Shown here: positions 23,611-32,615 of the stretch, piece by piece
How the letters are laid out: every line of letters begins with the position of its first letter
Numbering within the stretch: the first letter of the stretch is position 1
Assembly (NCBI RefSeq): GCF_014202415.1
Contig: NZ_JACHGR010000008.1
Location: forward strand, 166,040 to 230,039
Reading direction: 5' to 3'
Source: Tolumonas osonensis
GTDB taxonomy: Bacteria; Pseudomonadota; Gammaproteobacteria; Enterobacterales; Aeromonadaceae
Length of the DNA: 64,000 bases
Program-made: the position numbers and the translations under genes
Notes under the pieces: generated by a model
Seen by the model: the letters and a program-made list of their open reading frames with translations, nothing else
The model's database searches: none
What the model was told of the DNA's origin: nothing

Positions 23611-25326
23611 TCAAGCTGATTCTTTATAAATGTTATCGACAATTTGTTCGATAATGTTATCCGGCCCAGTCAGACCACCTTTCCCGATACAAACCATTCC
23701 TTCATACTCACCCCCAATAATCCGGACTAAATCAGTTTGTGGAATAACGTAATCGACCATTTCAATGCCTTTGGCGCCTAAATGTTTTAAGACATTCACC
23801 ATGGTGTCGCCACCGGTCATGTAAATACCCTTAACATCACCACTATCCTGTTGCAGGATGTTTTTGACGATTTTGCCTAAACCACAGTTAATATTGGCTG
23901 CTGCCTGGCCTGCAGGGAGGAAGAATTTGGATTCTTCTTCTTTCAAGTCAAGCACACGGCCGGTTAATGCAGATTCAAAGACAAAAATTGAATTCCGGCG
24001 ATTCGTGATTTGATTGCGTGCCTGCTCAACCACACGATTAATTTCGATGTCGGCGGAGTTTGCGCTATCAATCAGCAGTTCAGCGTCAACCGGGATGTGA
24101 CAAACCCGCTTATCGGTTTCGAGCAAGCGCCCAAGCTGGCGTTTTGTCACCGGGCTCGCACTACCAGCAACAATGACAATCGAACCGCTCTGGCTTTCAC
24201 GTGGAATGGCTTGTTTTTGGTTGAACCGTTCCTGTTTTGCCATATCACGGGCATAGGCCAGACGTTCGGTAAACGGACCAGGATCGACACACAATACATT
24301 CCAGTTCAGTTGAACTACCGCATTGGCAATCGTTTCAACATCATCCATCGAGATGGCATCGACAACCAGGACACGAGCACCTTGATTGCGTTTGGTTTGC
24401 ATGGTTTTCGCGACCGAATCGGTACCAGCCAAAACCTGAGTCAGGGAAACATGATCAACCTGGTATTCTGTCTGACGGGCAATCAGATCAGGTACATAAG
24501 TTTCCGTCACCGGGGTACGCACATCTTTCGCCACATCCGTTTTAGACAACGCGACGCAATCGATCACCGAGAAACCACCCACCACAATACGACGAGATTG
24601 CGGCATTGCAGGCACCACTACGGCCATCGTATCTGCAGGCAGATTGTGCAACATGGCATCAATTTCATACCCAATCCCGCCACGCATGGTGGTATCGATA
24701 CGTTTTGAGAAGTAAGTCGCGCCCTTTTCTTTTAACAGCTGGATGGCTGCAGAAACGCGGGACTGTGCCTGCTCTTTTGGTAACGGACGGCTGTCACTGC
24801 TCAGTACCATCGCCTGATAGTCTTTATTGACCTCCTGCAACGATTCCACATCAAAGAATGCTGCGGTTTCTACACCGGAACGCGCCAGCAGAACGCCGAC
24901 TGTGGTTGCGCCTGTCAGGTCATCTGAGACGATCCCGATTTTTTCGTTTACACCACGTTCATTTATTTTTGTGATGTTTTCCGGGCGTACATCGGATACA
25001 TAAATAGATTCCGTGATGTATTGCGCCAATGGGCCGGATTTTCCGGTGGCATGCAGGTTGATGGTCGGGATCCCGCGTTTCGGATACAGACCACAGCGCA
25101 GGGTACCGCCACAATCAATGACCGCGATCCCGATTTCAGTTTCTGGCGGTTCACCCTGTTTGAAGACATCCACCGCTTCCCAGCCAGTGAGACTTTCCAG
25201 TTTTTCCACCACCGCTGGCTTATTACCACCCGTGATGTATGTGATTTTCTTATTATTTTCGATCCGGACCTTGAGTGGACCACCCCAACCATCAACGCCT
25301 TTATGAATTTCCAGATATTTATCCAT
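23611..25326 (-). CDS. Fusion of PTS glucitol EIIB domain with DUF1537 four-carbon acid-sugar kinase
   Basis: A 571-residue two-domain protein. Residues 1 to about 122 match the N-terminal EIIB-Gut domain of SrlE almost without gaps: GWGGPL (13-18), [24 protein letters not shown], then [20 protein letters not shown] with Cys72 and Cys78, and [18 protein letters not shown]. From about residue 129 a complete DUF1537 kinase follows ([10 protein letters not shown] at 131-140, [11 protein letters not shown], a C-terminal nucleotide-binding part with [15 protein letters not shown] and CIGKGGLTG). The DUF1537 part resembles D-threonate/D-erythronate kinases (DtnK), which phosphorylate O4 with ATP. 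The start is the ATG at 25326, with AAGG 8 bases upstream; a TTG further up is less likely. No EIIA or EIIC gene is nearby. The domain calls are firm; the EIIB domain's role is unknown. Confidence 0.92.
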   Translation of the reverse strand: MDKYLEIHKGVDGWGGPLKVRIENNKKITYITGGNKPAVVEKLESLTGWEAVDVFKQGEPPETEIGIAVIDCGGTLRCGLYPKRGIPTINLHATGKSGPLAQYITESIYVSDVRPENITKINERGVNEKIGIVSDDLTGATTVGVLLARSGVETAAFFDVESLQEVNKDYQAMVLSSDSRPLPKEQAQSRVSAAIQLLKEKGATYFSKRIDTTMRGGIGYEIDAMLHNLPADTMAVVVPAMPQSRRIVVGGFSVIDCVALSKTDVAKDVRTPVTETYVPDLIARQTEYQVDHVSLTQVLAGTDSVAKTMQTKRNQGARVLVVDAISMDDVETIANAVVQLNWNVLCVDPGPFTERLAYARDMAKQERFNQKQAIPRESQSGSIVIVAGSASPVTKRQLGRLLETDKRVCHIPVDAELLIDSANSADIEINRVVEQARNQITNRRNSIFVFESALTGRVLDLKEEESKFFLPAGQAAANINCGLGKIVKNILQQDSGDVKGIYMTGGDTMVNVLKHLGAKGIEMVDYVIPQTDLVRIIGGEYEGMVCIGKGGLTGPDNIIEQIVDNIYKESA

Positions 25327-25353
25327 AGTCAGTGCCTTGTCTGAAATCAACGG

Positions 25354-26361
25354 TTATTGGTTTTTCATTTTCCAGTACTGCGCAGCTCTGAGAGTCGATT
25401 CAATCATGCTGATTGAACCTGCTTTACCTGTGCCTGCGATATCAAAAGCAGTGCCGTGATCGACAGAGCTACGCATGAATGGCAAGCCAAAAGTAATGGT
25501 GATCGAACGTTCAAAATCGAGGGTCTTACAAGCGATATGCCCTTGATCGTGATAGAGGGAAAGAATGGCGTCGTAATTGCCTAATTTACCAAGGTGGAAG
25601 ACGGAATCGGCCGGCACCGGACCAATGGCATTAATGCCTTTTTCCTTTGCTGCCTGCACGGCAGGGATCAGATGGTCTTTTTCTTCATGACCGAACAAAC
25701 CATTGTCTGAACCGTGTGGATTCAGTGCTGCGACCGCAATGCGTGGGTTTTTGATATTCAGTGCGGTAAATTCTTTATTAATTTGCTCAACACAGGCGAG
25801 CACACGCTCTTTATTGGCGTAGTCGCAAGCATCTTTCACGGACATGTGACGGCTGACAAAGAAAACGCGCAGGTTACGGGTATGAAACATGGTCAGACCA
25901 TAGTCTGAATTGGTTTCGTGTTGATAGATCTCGGTATGCCCCGGATGTTTACACCCAACCAGTTTGATCGCTTCTTTATGAATAGGGGCTGTGGAAACCA
26001 CATCGATTTCCTTGTTCATGCCCAGTTCAATCGATTTCATGACATAGTCATAGGACATTTGCCCAGCCAATTTCTGAACTTTACCCCATTCGATGCTGTT
26101 GCAATCGTAAGGACCGGTTTCCAGAACATCGATGGTGCCAAACTCGAATTTTCCTTCAGACGGTTTGCTGATTTTGTTTACTTTGAAATCGCATTTATTG
26201 ATGTTCATTGCGCGTTCAATAATCGGCACCGAACCAATCAGAAATGGTTTGCATTCGTTATAGATTTCTTCTGATTGCATGGTTGCTACACAGATTTCAG
26301 GACCAATCCCTGCTGGGTCACCCAAAGTCACTGCGACTACAGGTTTTCTTGTTGAAGACAT
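25354..26361 (-). CDS. pdxA2: PdxA2-like 4-phosphoaldonate dehydrogenase (4-hydroxythreonine-4-phosphate dehydrogenase family)
   Basis: NAD-dependent oxidative decarboxylase of the PdxA family, 335 residues. The nucleotide loop TLGDPAGIGPEI and the three metal-histidine motifs GHTEIY, NPHGSDNG and YHDQGHI are all present. In characterised D-threonate pathways PdxA2 oxidises and decarboxylates D-threonate 4-phosphate to dihydroxyacetone phosphate. Position directly before a DUF1537 kinase (27-base gap) identifies it as the catabolic PdxA2 rather than the vitamin B6 enzyme. It is the first gene of the operon, with GAGGAA 7 bases before the ATG. A longer aldonate phosphate is a possible alternative substrate. 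Confidence 0.92.
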   Translation of the reverse strand: MSSTRKPVVAVTLGDPAGIGPEICVATMQSEEIYNECKPFLIGSVPIIERAMNINKCDFKVNKISKPSEGKFEFGTIDVLETGPYDCNSIEWGKVQKLAGQMSYDYVMKSIELGMNKEIDVVSTAPIHKEAIKLVGCKHPGHTEIYQHETNSDYGLTMFHTRNLRVFFVSRHMSVKDACDYANKERVLACVEQINKEFTALNIKNPRIAVAALNPHGSDNGLFGHEEKDHLIPAVQAAKEKGINAIGPVPADSVFHLGKLGNYDAILSLYHDQGHIACKTLDFERSITITFGLPFMRSSVDHGTAFDIAGTGKAGSISMIESTLRAAQYWKMKNQ

Positions 26362-26654
26362 ACAAACTTCCTCTATCGTTCGTTGGTGTTTGATAAAACG
26401 TTCATTACATGAACTTTTGTTATATTCAGTTTGTCGGTGTAACGATAAAATTTAATCGACCTGGATCACAAAAATCCCTACAAAATGCAGGGCGGAGAGA
26501 TTTTGTGAGATCGATCAAATAAACAAATGACCGAATATATGTTTTGTATAAAAACAAATGTTCATGAAATGGTGAGGCATATCACTTTTATTTGTAGGGG
26601 TTCTGATTACCGTAAAAACACGAAAAATTTTTCAGGTATGACAGGAGCAGAGTC
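26362..26654. promoter_or_regulatory. Divergent control region of the acid-sugar island
   Basis: The 293-base AT-rich gap separates pdxA2 (minus) from the tpi-like gene (plus). It contains the palindrome GTTCAT-TAC-ATGAAC at 26400-26414, just downstream of a TATAAC that could be the pdxA2 -10 box. A shorter TGTTCATGAA lies at 26559-26568, just downstream of a TATAAA at 26547-26552 that could be the tpi -10 box. The shared GTTCAT element makes these likely operators for the SorC-type regulator at 27476. TGTGA-N6-TCAAA at 26504-26519 matches CRP in 9 of 10 positions, pointing to catabolite control. Confidence 0.6.
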
Positions 26655-27443
26655 ATGAAACAATATTGGGTTGGTACAAGCTGGAAAATGAACAAAACAC
26701 TGGCCGAAGCGTTGGATTTTTGTGAGATATTACAAATACATAAAAACAATATTCCGAATTTTATCCAGCCATTTGTGATCCCGCCGTTTACCACTGTCAG
26801 AGAGGTAACGCGCCAAATCAGTCAGCAAGAAATACGGTGTTTAACTGGTGTGCAAAATATGCATTTTGCGGAAGAAGGGGCGTTTACCGGCGAAATTTCC
26901 CCCCGCATGGTGACCGAAACGGGCGCGACATTGGTTGAAATCGGGCATTCAGAGCGCCGGGCATACTTTGGCGAAACGGATATCACTGTGAACAAAAAAG
27001 TGCATGCCGCCTTAAATCATCAGCTTCGTCCGCTGGTGTGCGTGGGGGATGAGTTGTCTGAAAAACAATGGGGCGCCTCTGCAGAGACGGTGATCAGACA
27101 AATGAAAGCAGCCTTATATCAGGTTGCGGAACAAGATGTGCCGAAAGTCATTCTGGCGTATGAGCCCGTATGGGCCATTGGCGATGGTGGTATCCCTGCT
27201 ACCGCAGAAGAAGCTGCCTATGTGCACGATGCAATGCGTCAGGCGCTGATAACGATGTATGGCGCAGAAATTGCGGAGAAAGTGACGCTACTTTATGGCG
27301 GAAGTGTTAATCTTAACAATTCATTAGAGCTCATCAGCCAGCAAAATATCGACGGTTTGTTTGTAGGTCGATCCGCCTGGAATGCAAATGGTTTTTGTGC
27401 GTTACTTGATAAAGTCGCTCAGTTTCTGGCTCAAAAACCCTAA
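26655..27443 (+). CDS. Triosephosphate-isomerase paralogue, LerI/EryH-like (L-erythrulose-1-phosphate isomerase)
   Basis: A 262-residue TIM barrel. Catalytic Lys11 (GTSWKMNKT), His98 (IGHSERRAYFG) and Glu170 (AYEPVWAIG) are in place. Two family-shared substitutions depart from glycolytic TPI: Ser replaces the Asn of the usual NWK motif, and the flexible loop 6 reads AIGDGGIPA instead of the usual AIGTGKxA. Both are features I associate with EryH/LerI isomerases of erythritol and threitol pathways. It is the first gene rightward of the divergent promoter, with AGGAG 7 bases before the ATG, and is followed 32 bases later by the regulator. A second true TPI is the alternative. Confidence 0.85.
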   Translation: MKQYWVGTSWKMNKTLAEALDFCEILQIHKNNIPNFIQPFVIPPFTTVREVTRQISQQEIRCLTGVQNMHFAEEGAFTGEISPRMVTETGATLVEIGHSERRAYFGETDITVNKKVHAALNHQLRPLVCVGDELSEKQWGASAETVIRQMKAALYQVAEQDVPKVILAYEPVWAIGDGGIPATAEEAAYVHDAMRQALITMYGAEIAEKVTLLYGGSVNLNNSLELISQQNIDGLFVGRSAWNANGFCALLDKVAQFLAQKP

Positions 27444-27475
27444 TTCCCAATACCGATAGCTAAGGAGGTCCGTTC

Positions 27476-28441
27476 ATGGCAGAGAGTGATTCTGACAATG
27501 AACTGCTAACAGAAATTGCGATTGCGTATTATGAAAATGAGCAGACTCAGGAAGAGATAGCACAACGATTTGGTATTTCCCGTATCAAGGTTGGGCGTTT
27601 GCTGAAAAAAGCGCGTACGGAAGGCATTGTCGAAATTAATGTGAAATATCATCCGGTGTTCAGTTCCAATATTGAACAGCAACTGATTGATAAATTTGGC
27701 ATTAAGAGAGCATTAATCGCGGTCGACCATCGGGATGAGGATGAACAACGCCAACTGGTAGCGGCGCTGGTTACCAATTACCTTTCCAGTGTACTGAAAA
27801 ATGGGATGTCAGTGACGGTCGGTCAGGGCAGAAATGTGGCTGCGATTGCGGCGCATGTGGGTATTTTCCCGGAGCGCCAATGCAAATTTATCTGTGGGAT
27901 TGGCGGTACGCATCGCGATGGCGAAATGATCGATAGCGATCATATCAGCCGGCATTTAGCGAAAAAGTTTAATGCCAGTAGCGAAACGTTATATGCCCCG
28001 GCGTATGTCGAAAACCGGGAAATGAAACAAGTATTCATGCAAAACCGGTTGATCAAAGACACGCTCGAAAAAGCAGCGAAAGCGGATATTGCGCTCGTTG
28101 GTTTGGGAGATATGAATGAAAATAGCTATATGGTCCAGTTAGGCTGGTTTACCTCGCAGGAAATCATGTCTGCACGCATGGATCTGGGGGTTGTCGGTGA
28201 TATTGCCGGTTATAGCTTTATTGATATTCATGGCAAGCCGGTGGATACCGTCATGAATGATCGTGTCATTGGGCTTAGTCTTGAAGAATTAAGACATATT
28301 CCCTGTGTCATTGCGATCGCATCTGAAAACACCAAAGCGATGGCCATTTTAGCGGCCTTACGTTCCGGTGTGATTGATATTATTGCTACCAGTGCCTCTA
28401 ACGCACGGACTGTGCTGAATCTGCAGCAGCAGGCGGGATAA
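27476..28441 (+). CDS. SorC/DeoR-type sugar-binding transcriptional regulator (EryD-like)
   Basis: A 321-residue regulator: N-terminal HTH (TQEEIAQRFGISRIKVGRLLKKARTEGIV, about 20-48) and a SorC sugar-phosphate-binding domain related to isomerase folds (VTVGQGRNVAAIA, ICGIGGTHRDG, DIALVGLGD, GDIAGYSFIDIHG). It is cotranscribed with the LerI-like gene and has a near-perfect AAGGAGGT ribosome site. It probably senses a phosphorylated intermediate of the island pathway and acts on the GTTCAT palindromes at 26400 and 26559. Family assignment is firm; the effector is inferred. Confidence 0.9.
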   Translation: MAESDSDNELLTEIAIAYYENEQTQEEIAQRFGISRIKVGRLLKKARTEGIVEINVKYHPVFSSNIEQQLIDKFGIKRALIAVDHRDEDEQRQLVAALVTNYLSSVLKNGMSVTVGQGRNVAAIAAHVGIFPERQCKFICGIGGTHRDGEMIDSDHISRHLAKKFNASSETLYAPAYVENREMKQVFMQNRLIKDTLEKAAKADIALVGLGDMNENSYMVQLGWFTSQEIMSARMDLGVVGDIAGYSFIDIHGKPVDTVMNDRVIGLSLEELRHIPCVIAIASENTKAMAILAALRSGVIDIIATSASNARTVLNLQQQAG

Positions 28442-28453
28442 TCCAGGTTCTCC

Positions 28454-28482
28454 GAAAGGCATCTACGGATGCCTTTCCTTTT
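28454..28482 (+). terminator. Rho-independent terminator after the SorC-type regulator
   Basis: A 10-bp perfect stem, GAAAGGCATC / GATGCCTTTC, with a TACG loop is followed by CTTTTCC, 13 bases after the stop. It marks the right end of the catabolic island. Confidence 0.88.
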
Positions 28483-28710
28483 CCGCTCAGCATCCATCTT
28501 CCGGCCATTGTTTTACGTCACGTGAGCCTTTTTCTGATGTTCATATTTCCTTTGCATTGTCCGGCTAGGATCGTGATGTGATGGACTCAATGATTCTGAC
28601 ATTGTTATTGGTTTAACCAATGCGTATTTGTATATGTAACAGCTATACTTGATGTCATTTGATTCTCTCTCAGTACTTATAATTCATTAAATTAATAACC
28701 GGGTAACAGA

Positions 28711-29403
28711 ATGAATATGACTATAACGCAAGATCAGGTGAATGCGGCTGCGGATGCTATCTGTGCTGAAGGCAACAAACCCACCGTTCTGGATGTCCGT
28801 AAGCGCCTGAAGGCTGGTTCGATGTCTGAAATCTGGCGTTTCTTTCAGGTATGGCAATCGATACAGGCGACCTCGGATGAACCGGAGTTTTCTGTTTCTG
28901 GCGAATTACAGCGCACATTAGAAGAGTTTATTACCCGGCAGGTCGCTGCGGTCAAAACGCAGCTTTCTCAGGACATTGACGTTTTACGTCAGACTAATAC
29001 TGAGCTGATGGCAGAAATTGATCAGCTGACGCAGCAGTTAACACAGCAAACAGCGGAGTTAAATTCAGCCCGGACCATCAAGGATGAAGTGACTGGCCGG
29101 TTTGATCAGCTGAATGCCGAACTGAAACGGGCGCAGCAGGAGATCGAAATCGAAAAAGAGTCTGCAACGCATTCCAGAATGGAACTGGTCAAAGTGCAAC
29201 TGAAACTGGAGTCAGTGCCACGTCTGGAGGCTGATCTGGATCAGCTGTATAAGAATCTGGAGCAGGAGCGGGTGGCCAAGATGAATGCCGAGCACGATGC
29301 GAAAACGCTGGCAGCCAAACTGGAAATTGAAACGGCTGCCCGTAAAAAGGCAGAAAGTGATTTACTGGAACAGATCCGCGGTAAGAATGAGCAACCAGCC
29401 TGA
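28711..29403 (+). CDS. KfrA-like DNA-binding protein with long coiled coil
   Basis: A 230-residue protein. The N-terminal region (QVNAAADAICAEGNKPTVLDVRKRLKAGSMSEIWRFFQVW) matches the KfrA N-terminal DNA-binding domain first known from plasmid partition/regulatory proteins. From about residue 65 to the end it is a heptad-rich coiled coil (many Q, E, K and L residues). A chromosomal copy could be a nucleoid-associated or autoregulatory protein; the plasmid link is only by family. The start may be at 28711 or two codons later, and no strong ribosome site is visible. The 269-base gap before it contains the preceding terminator and otherwise only AT-rich sequence. Confidence 0.82.
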   Translation: MNMTITQDQVNAAADAICAEGNKPTVLDVRKRLKAGSMSEIWRFFQVWQSIQATSDEPEFSVSGELQRTLEEFITRQVAAVKTQLSQDIDVLRQTNTELMAEIDQLTQQLTQQTAELNSARTIKDEVTGRFDQLNAELKRAQQEIEIEKESATHSRMELVKVQLKLESVPRLEADLDQLYKNLEQERVAKMNAEHDAKTLAAKLEIETAARKKAESDLLEQIRGKNEQPA

Positions 29404-29437
29404 GCCGAAACTGATCTATAACCGGTCTGTGTGGAAC

Positions 29438-29464
29438 AAAAAAGGAGTCTTAAGACTCCTTTTT
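29438..29464. terminator. Bidirectional terminator between the KfrA-like gene and mnmE
   Basis: AAAGGAGTC-TTAA-GACTCCTTT is a perfect palindrome with T-runs on both strands, lying between the two convergent genes. Confidence 0.9.
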
Positions 29465-29485
29465 CTATGGTGCCGGGGCAGCGAT

Positions 29486-30847
29486 TTACTTCCCGATGCA
29501 GAATGAGGAGAAGATCCGACCCAGTAGGTCATCGGCACTGAAGGCGCCGGTAATTTCGCTTAACGCTTCCTGCGCCAGCCGCAGTTCTTCGGCCACCAGC
29601 TCACCGGCAAGATAGACCTCCAGTTGCACTTTCGCTTCTTCCAGTCGTTCGGAGGCCCGTTCAATGGCATCCAGATGGCGGCGGCGGGCAATAAATCCGC
29701 CTTCCAGCGTACTCTGGAAGCCCATGCAGGCCTTCAGGTGTTCCCGCAGCGCATCCAGTCCTAAACCGGTCTTAGCGGAGATTGGATAGACAGCATAGCC
29801 AGCTTCCTCGCTGACGGTCAGTTCTTCACCGGTCAGGTCGGCTTTATTGCGTACTACGGTGATACCGAGGTTTTCCGGTAACCGATCCACAAAATCCGGC
29901 CAGATATCATGCGGATCACGCGCATCGGTAGTGGTGCCGTCAACCATGAACAGGACGCGGTCGGCCTGTTCGATTTCCGCCCAGGCGCGTTCAATACCAA
30001 TTTTTTCCACGGTATCGTCAGTATCACGCAGACCGGCAGTATCAATGATATGCAGCGGCATGCCATCCAGATGAATATGCTCGCGCAACACATCGCGGGT
30101 GGTACCGGCAATTTCAGTGACGATCGCGGATTCGCGGCCAGCCAGCGCATTCAGCAGGCTGGATTTACCGGCATTCGGGCGGCCGGCAATCACGACTTTC
30201 ATGCCGTCACGTAACAGCGCACCCTGCTGTGCCTCGCGTTTAACCTGTGCCAGATCAGCCATTACACCGTACAGGGCATTCGCAATTTTGCCGTCGGAGA
30301 GAAAATCGATCTCCTCTTCCGGAAAATCTATCGCGGCTTCCACATAAATGCGCAGGTTCGTCAGGGAATCAACCAGCTGGTGGATTCGAGTGGAAAATTC
30401 CCCCTGCAGTGACTGCATTGCCGAGCGGGCGGCCTGTTCGCTGGTGGCTTCAATCAGATCGGCAATAGCTTCTGCCTGAGCCAGATCCAGCTTGTCATTC
30501 ATAAAGGCACGTTCAGAGAATTCACCGGGACGGGCAAGACGAACACCATTTATCGTCAGTATACGGCGCAGCAGCATGTCCAGTACCACCGGACCACCAT
30601 GCCCCTGCAATTCCAGCACATCTTCGCCGGTGAAGCTGTAAGGCGCCTTGAACAGCAATGCAATGCCCTGATCCAGCGCTCTGCCATCCGCATCACAAAA
30701 CGGCAGCAGCTCGGCATGGCGCACTTTCGGTATTTTACCCAGCACTTCCTCCGCCACTTTGGTACATAACGGGCCGGAAATACGCAGGATACCAATCCCC
30801 CCGCGGCCGGGTGGAGTAGCGAGCGCGACGATAGTCTCTGTGTGCAT
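29486..30847 (-). CDS. mnmE: tRNA modification GTPase MnmE
   Basis: Partner of MnmG in wobble-uridine modification. The 453-residue protein has an N-terminal formyl-THF-binding domain ([21 protein letters not shown]), an inserted G domain with [20 protein letters not shown] and NKAD, and the C-terminal FCIGK whose cysteine is conserved. The length matches the E. coli protein (454). It is the downstream neighbour of yidC in the conserved rpmH cluster but separated from it by a terminator. Confidence 0.98.
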   Translation of the reverse strand: MHTETIVALATPPGRGGIGILRISGPLCTKVAEEVLGKIPKVRHAELLPFCDADGRALDQGIALLFKAPYSFTGEDVLELQGHGGPVVLDMLLRRILTINGVRLARPGEFSERAFMNDKLDLAQAEAIADLIEATSEQAARSAMQSLQGEFSTRIHQLVDSLTNLRIYVEAAIDFPEEEIDFLSDGKIANALYGVMADLAQVKREAQQGALLRDGMKVVIAGRPNAGKSSLLNALAGRESAIVTEIAGTTRDVLREHIHLDGMPLHIIDTAGLRDTDDTVEKIGIERAWAEIEQADRVLFMVDGTTTDARDPHDIWPDFVDRLPENLGITVVRNKADLTGEELTVSEEAGYAVYPISAKTGLGLDALREHLKACMGFQSTLEGGFIARRRHLDAIERASERLEEAKVQLEVYLAGELVAEELRLAQEALSEITGAFSADDLLGRIFSSFCIGK

Positions 30848-30910
30848 GATGATTCTCGGAATAAGGTACTTTCTGAAATTGTAATGAATAAAACGGCGAA
30901 TGCCGAATAG

Positions 30911-30938
30911 AAAAAGCCCCGCACACAGGGCGGGGCTT
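30911..30938 (-). terminator. Rho-independent terminator after yidC
   Basis: AAGCCCCGC / GCGGGGCTT with a 7-base loop is followed on the minus strand by TTTTT. It lies 25 bases downstream of the yidC stop and before mnmE. Confidence 0.92.
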
Positions 30939-30962
30939 AAGTAAGGCTAACCGGCAGAAAAA

Positions 30963-32612
30963 TTATTTCTTGCGGGTATGCAAGCCTTTTTTCTCCAGCT
31001 GACGGAAGATCAGCGTCTGCTGGGTAATGGTCACAAGGTTACTCACCACCCAGTACAGGGTCAGACCGGACGGGAACCACAGGAACATGAAAGTGAAGAT
31101 GATTGGCATAAACTGCATCACTTTCTGTTGCATCGGGTCGGTAACGGTGGTCGGGCTCATTTTCTGGATGTACCACATGGTGGCACCCATCAGCAGCGGC
31201 AACACGTAGTACGGATCTTTAACCGACAGGTCAGTCAGCCACAGCGCAAATGGCGCATGACGCAGTTCTACAGACTCCATCAGGGTCCAGTACAATGCGA
31301 TGAAGATAGGCATCTGGATCAGCAGCGGGAAGCAGCCGCCCAGCGGGTTTACTTTCTCTTCTTTGTACAGCTCCATCATCGCCTGAGACATTTTCTGGCG
31401 GTCATCGCCTAAACGCTCACGCAGTGCCGTCAGTTTCGGCTGCAGCAGACGCATTTTCGCCATGGAGGTGTACTGGGCTTTTGACAGCGGGTACATCACA
31501 CCACGGACAATCATGGTGATCAGGATGATGGCCACACCCCAGTTACCCACCAGACCGTGCAGGAACTGCAGCAGCTGGAACAGTGGCTGAGCAATGAACC
31601 ACAGGTAACCGTAGTCAACGGTCAGATCCAGATGCTGCGCAACCGCCGCCATCTGATCCTGCAGTTTCGGACCAATCCACAGGCTGGTACCAACAACGGC
31701 TTCACTATTGGCAGCAATGGTGGTCAGCGGCAGTTTGACACCGATAATCGCTTCACCACTGTCTTTGGCGTCAGCGTTCACATTCACCGCTTTGCCGTAA
31801 ATGTGGTTCTGCGCGTCGGCTTTACCGGTCCAGGCAGTCACGAAGTAGTGCTGCAGCATGCCGGCCCAGCCAGCCTGGGTGGCCACATCCAGTTTGGACT
31901 CACCGATGTCAGCAAAGTTTACTTTTTCATAACGCTGTTCAGCGGAGGAGTAGGCGGCACCATGGAAGGCGCTGGCCATCATTCCCGGGGTGCTGCTGCC
32001 TTCCGGCGCGGCAATCGTCTGTTTCAGCTGACCATAGAACTGAACTTCCAGAGGCTGGGCAGACAGGTTTTTCACCTGATAATCCACGCCGATCGCATAA
32101 CTGTCGCGTTTCAAAACAAAGCGCTTGGTGAATACGTTGCCTTTGGCATCGGTATACACCATTGGTACTACCAGTTCATCCTTGCCTTCAGCCAGAATGA
32201 ATTCAGTACCTTCGGCGGTATACACCGGACGTTCCGCCTGGTTATCAACACCGTCACGACCAATCAGACCACTCTGGGCAACATATTGGCGCTGAGGTTT
32301 CTTTTCCAGCAGTACGAAGGGTTTGTCTGACCCCTGGGTTTCAGTCTGTTTCAGCAGTTTGGCTTCAACAATATCACCGCCCAGTGTATCCACAGTCAGT
32401 TCCAGCACATCAGAACGCAACGTCAGCAATGCATGTTTCGCACTGGTGGCCTCGTTTTGATTCGGAACATCACCGGTGGATGAGGTCGGGACAGAACTTT
32501 CCGCGGTCGCCGGGGTTGCAGGTTTCGGGGCCTTATCAACCATCCAGCTCTGCCAGAGCATGAAGGTGACCAGCAATAAGCCGATCAGGAGGAGATTACG
32601 TTGAGGTTGCAT
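30963..32612 (-). CDS. yidC: Membrane protein insertase YidC
   Basis: Inserts and folds inner-membrane proteins alone or with SecYEG. The 549-residue protein has the gammaproteobacterial layout: N-terminal helix (LLLIGLLLVTFMLWQSWMV), a large periplasmic beta-sandwich domain (about 60-340) and the conserved five-helix insertase core (GVAIILITMIVRGVMYPLSKAQ, GGCFPLLIQMPIFIALYW). It starts 3 bases after the yidD stop. Confidence 0.98.
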   Translation of the reverse strand: MQPQRNLLLIGLLLVTFMLWQSWMVDKAPKPATPATAESSVPTSSTGDVPNQNEATSAKHALLTLRSDVLELTVDTLGGDIVEAKLLKQTETQGSDKPFVLLEKKPQRQYVAQSGLIGRDGVDNQAERPVYTAEGTEFILAEGKDELVVPMVYTDAKGNVFTKRFVLKRDSYAIGVDYQVKNLSAQPLEVQFYGQLKQTIAAPEGSSTPGMMASAFHGAAYSSAEQRYEKVNFADIGESKLDVATQAGWAGMLQHYFVTAWTGKADAQNHIYGKAVNVNADAKDSGEAIIGVKLPLTTIAANSEAVVGTSLWIGPKLQDQMAAVAQHLDLTVDYGYLWFIAQPLFQLLQFLHGLVGNWGVAIILITMIVRGVMYPLSKAQYTSMAKMRLLQPKLTALRERLGDDRQKMSQAMMELYKEEKVNPLGGCFPLLIQMPIFIALYWTLMESVELRHAPFALWLTDLSVKDPYYVLPLLMGATMWYIQKMSPTTVTDPMQQKVMQFMPIIFTFMFLWFPSGLTLYWVVSNLVTITQQTLIFRQLEKKGLHTRKK

Positions 32613-32615
32613 AGT

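Noticed and set aside
24193..24208. Degenerate parS-like GCTTTCACGTGGAATG in the kinase fusion gene
   Set aside because: Only 12 of 16 positions fit the consensus and both outer bases on each side differ; CACGTG cores occur by chance elsewhere (12803, 28519, 42885) without flanking matches.
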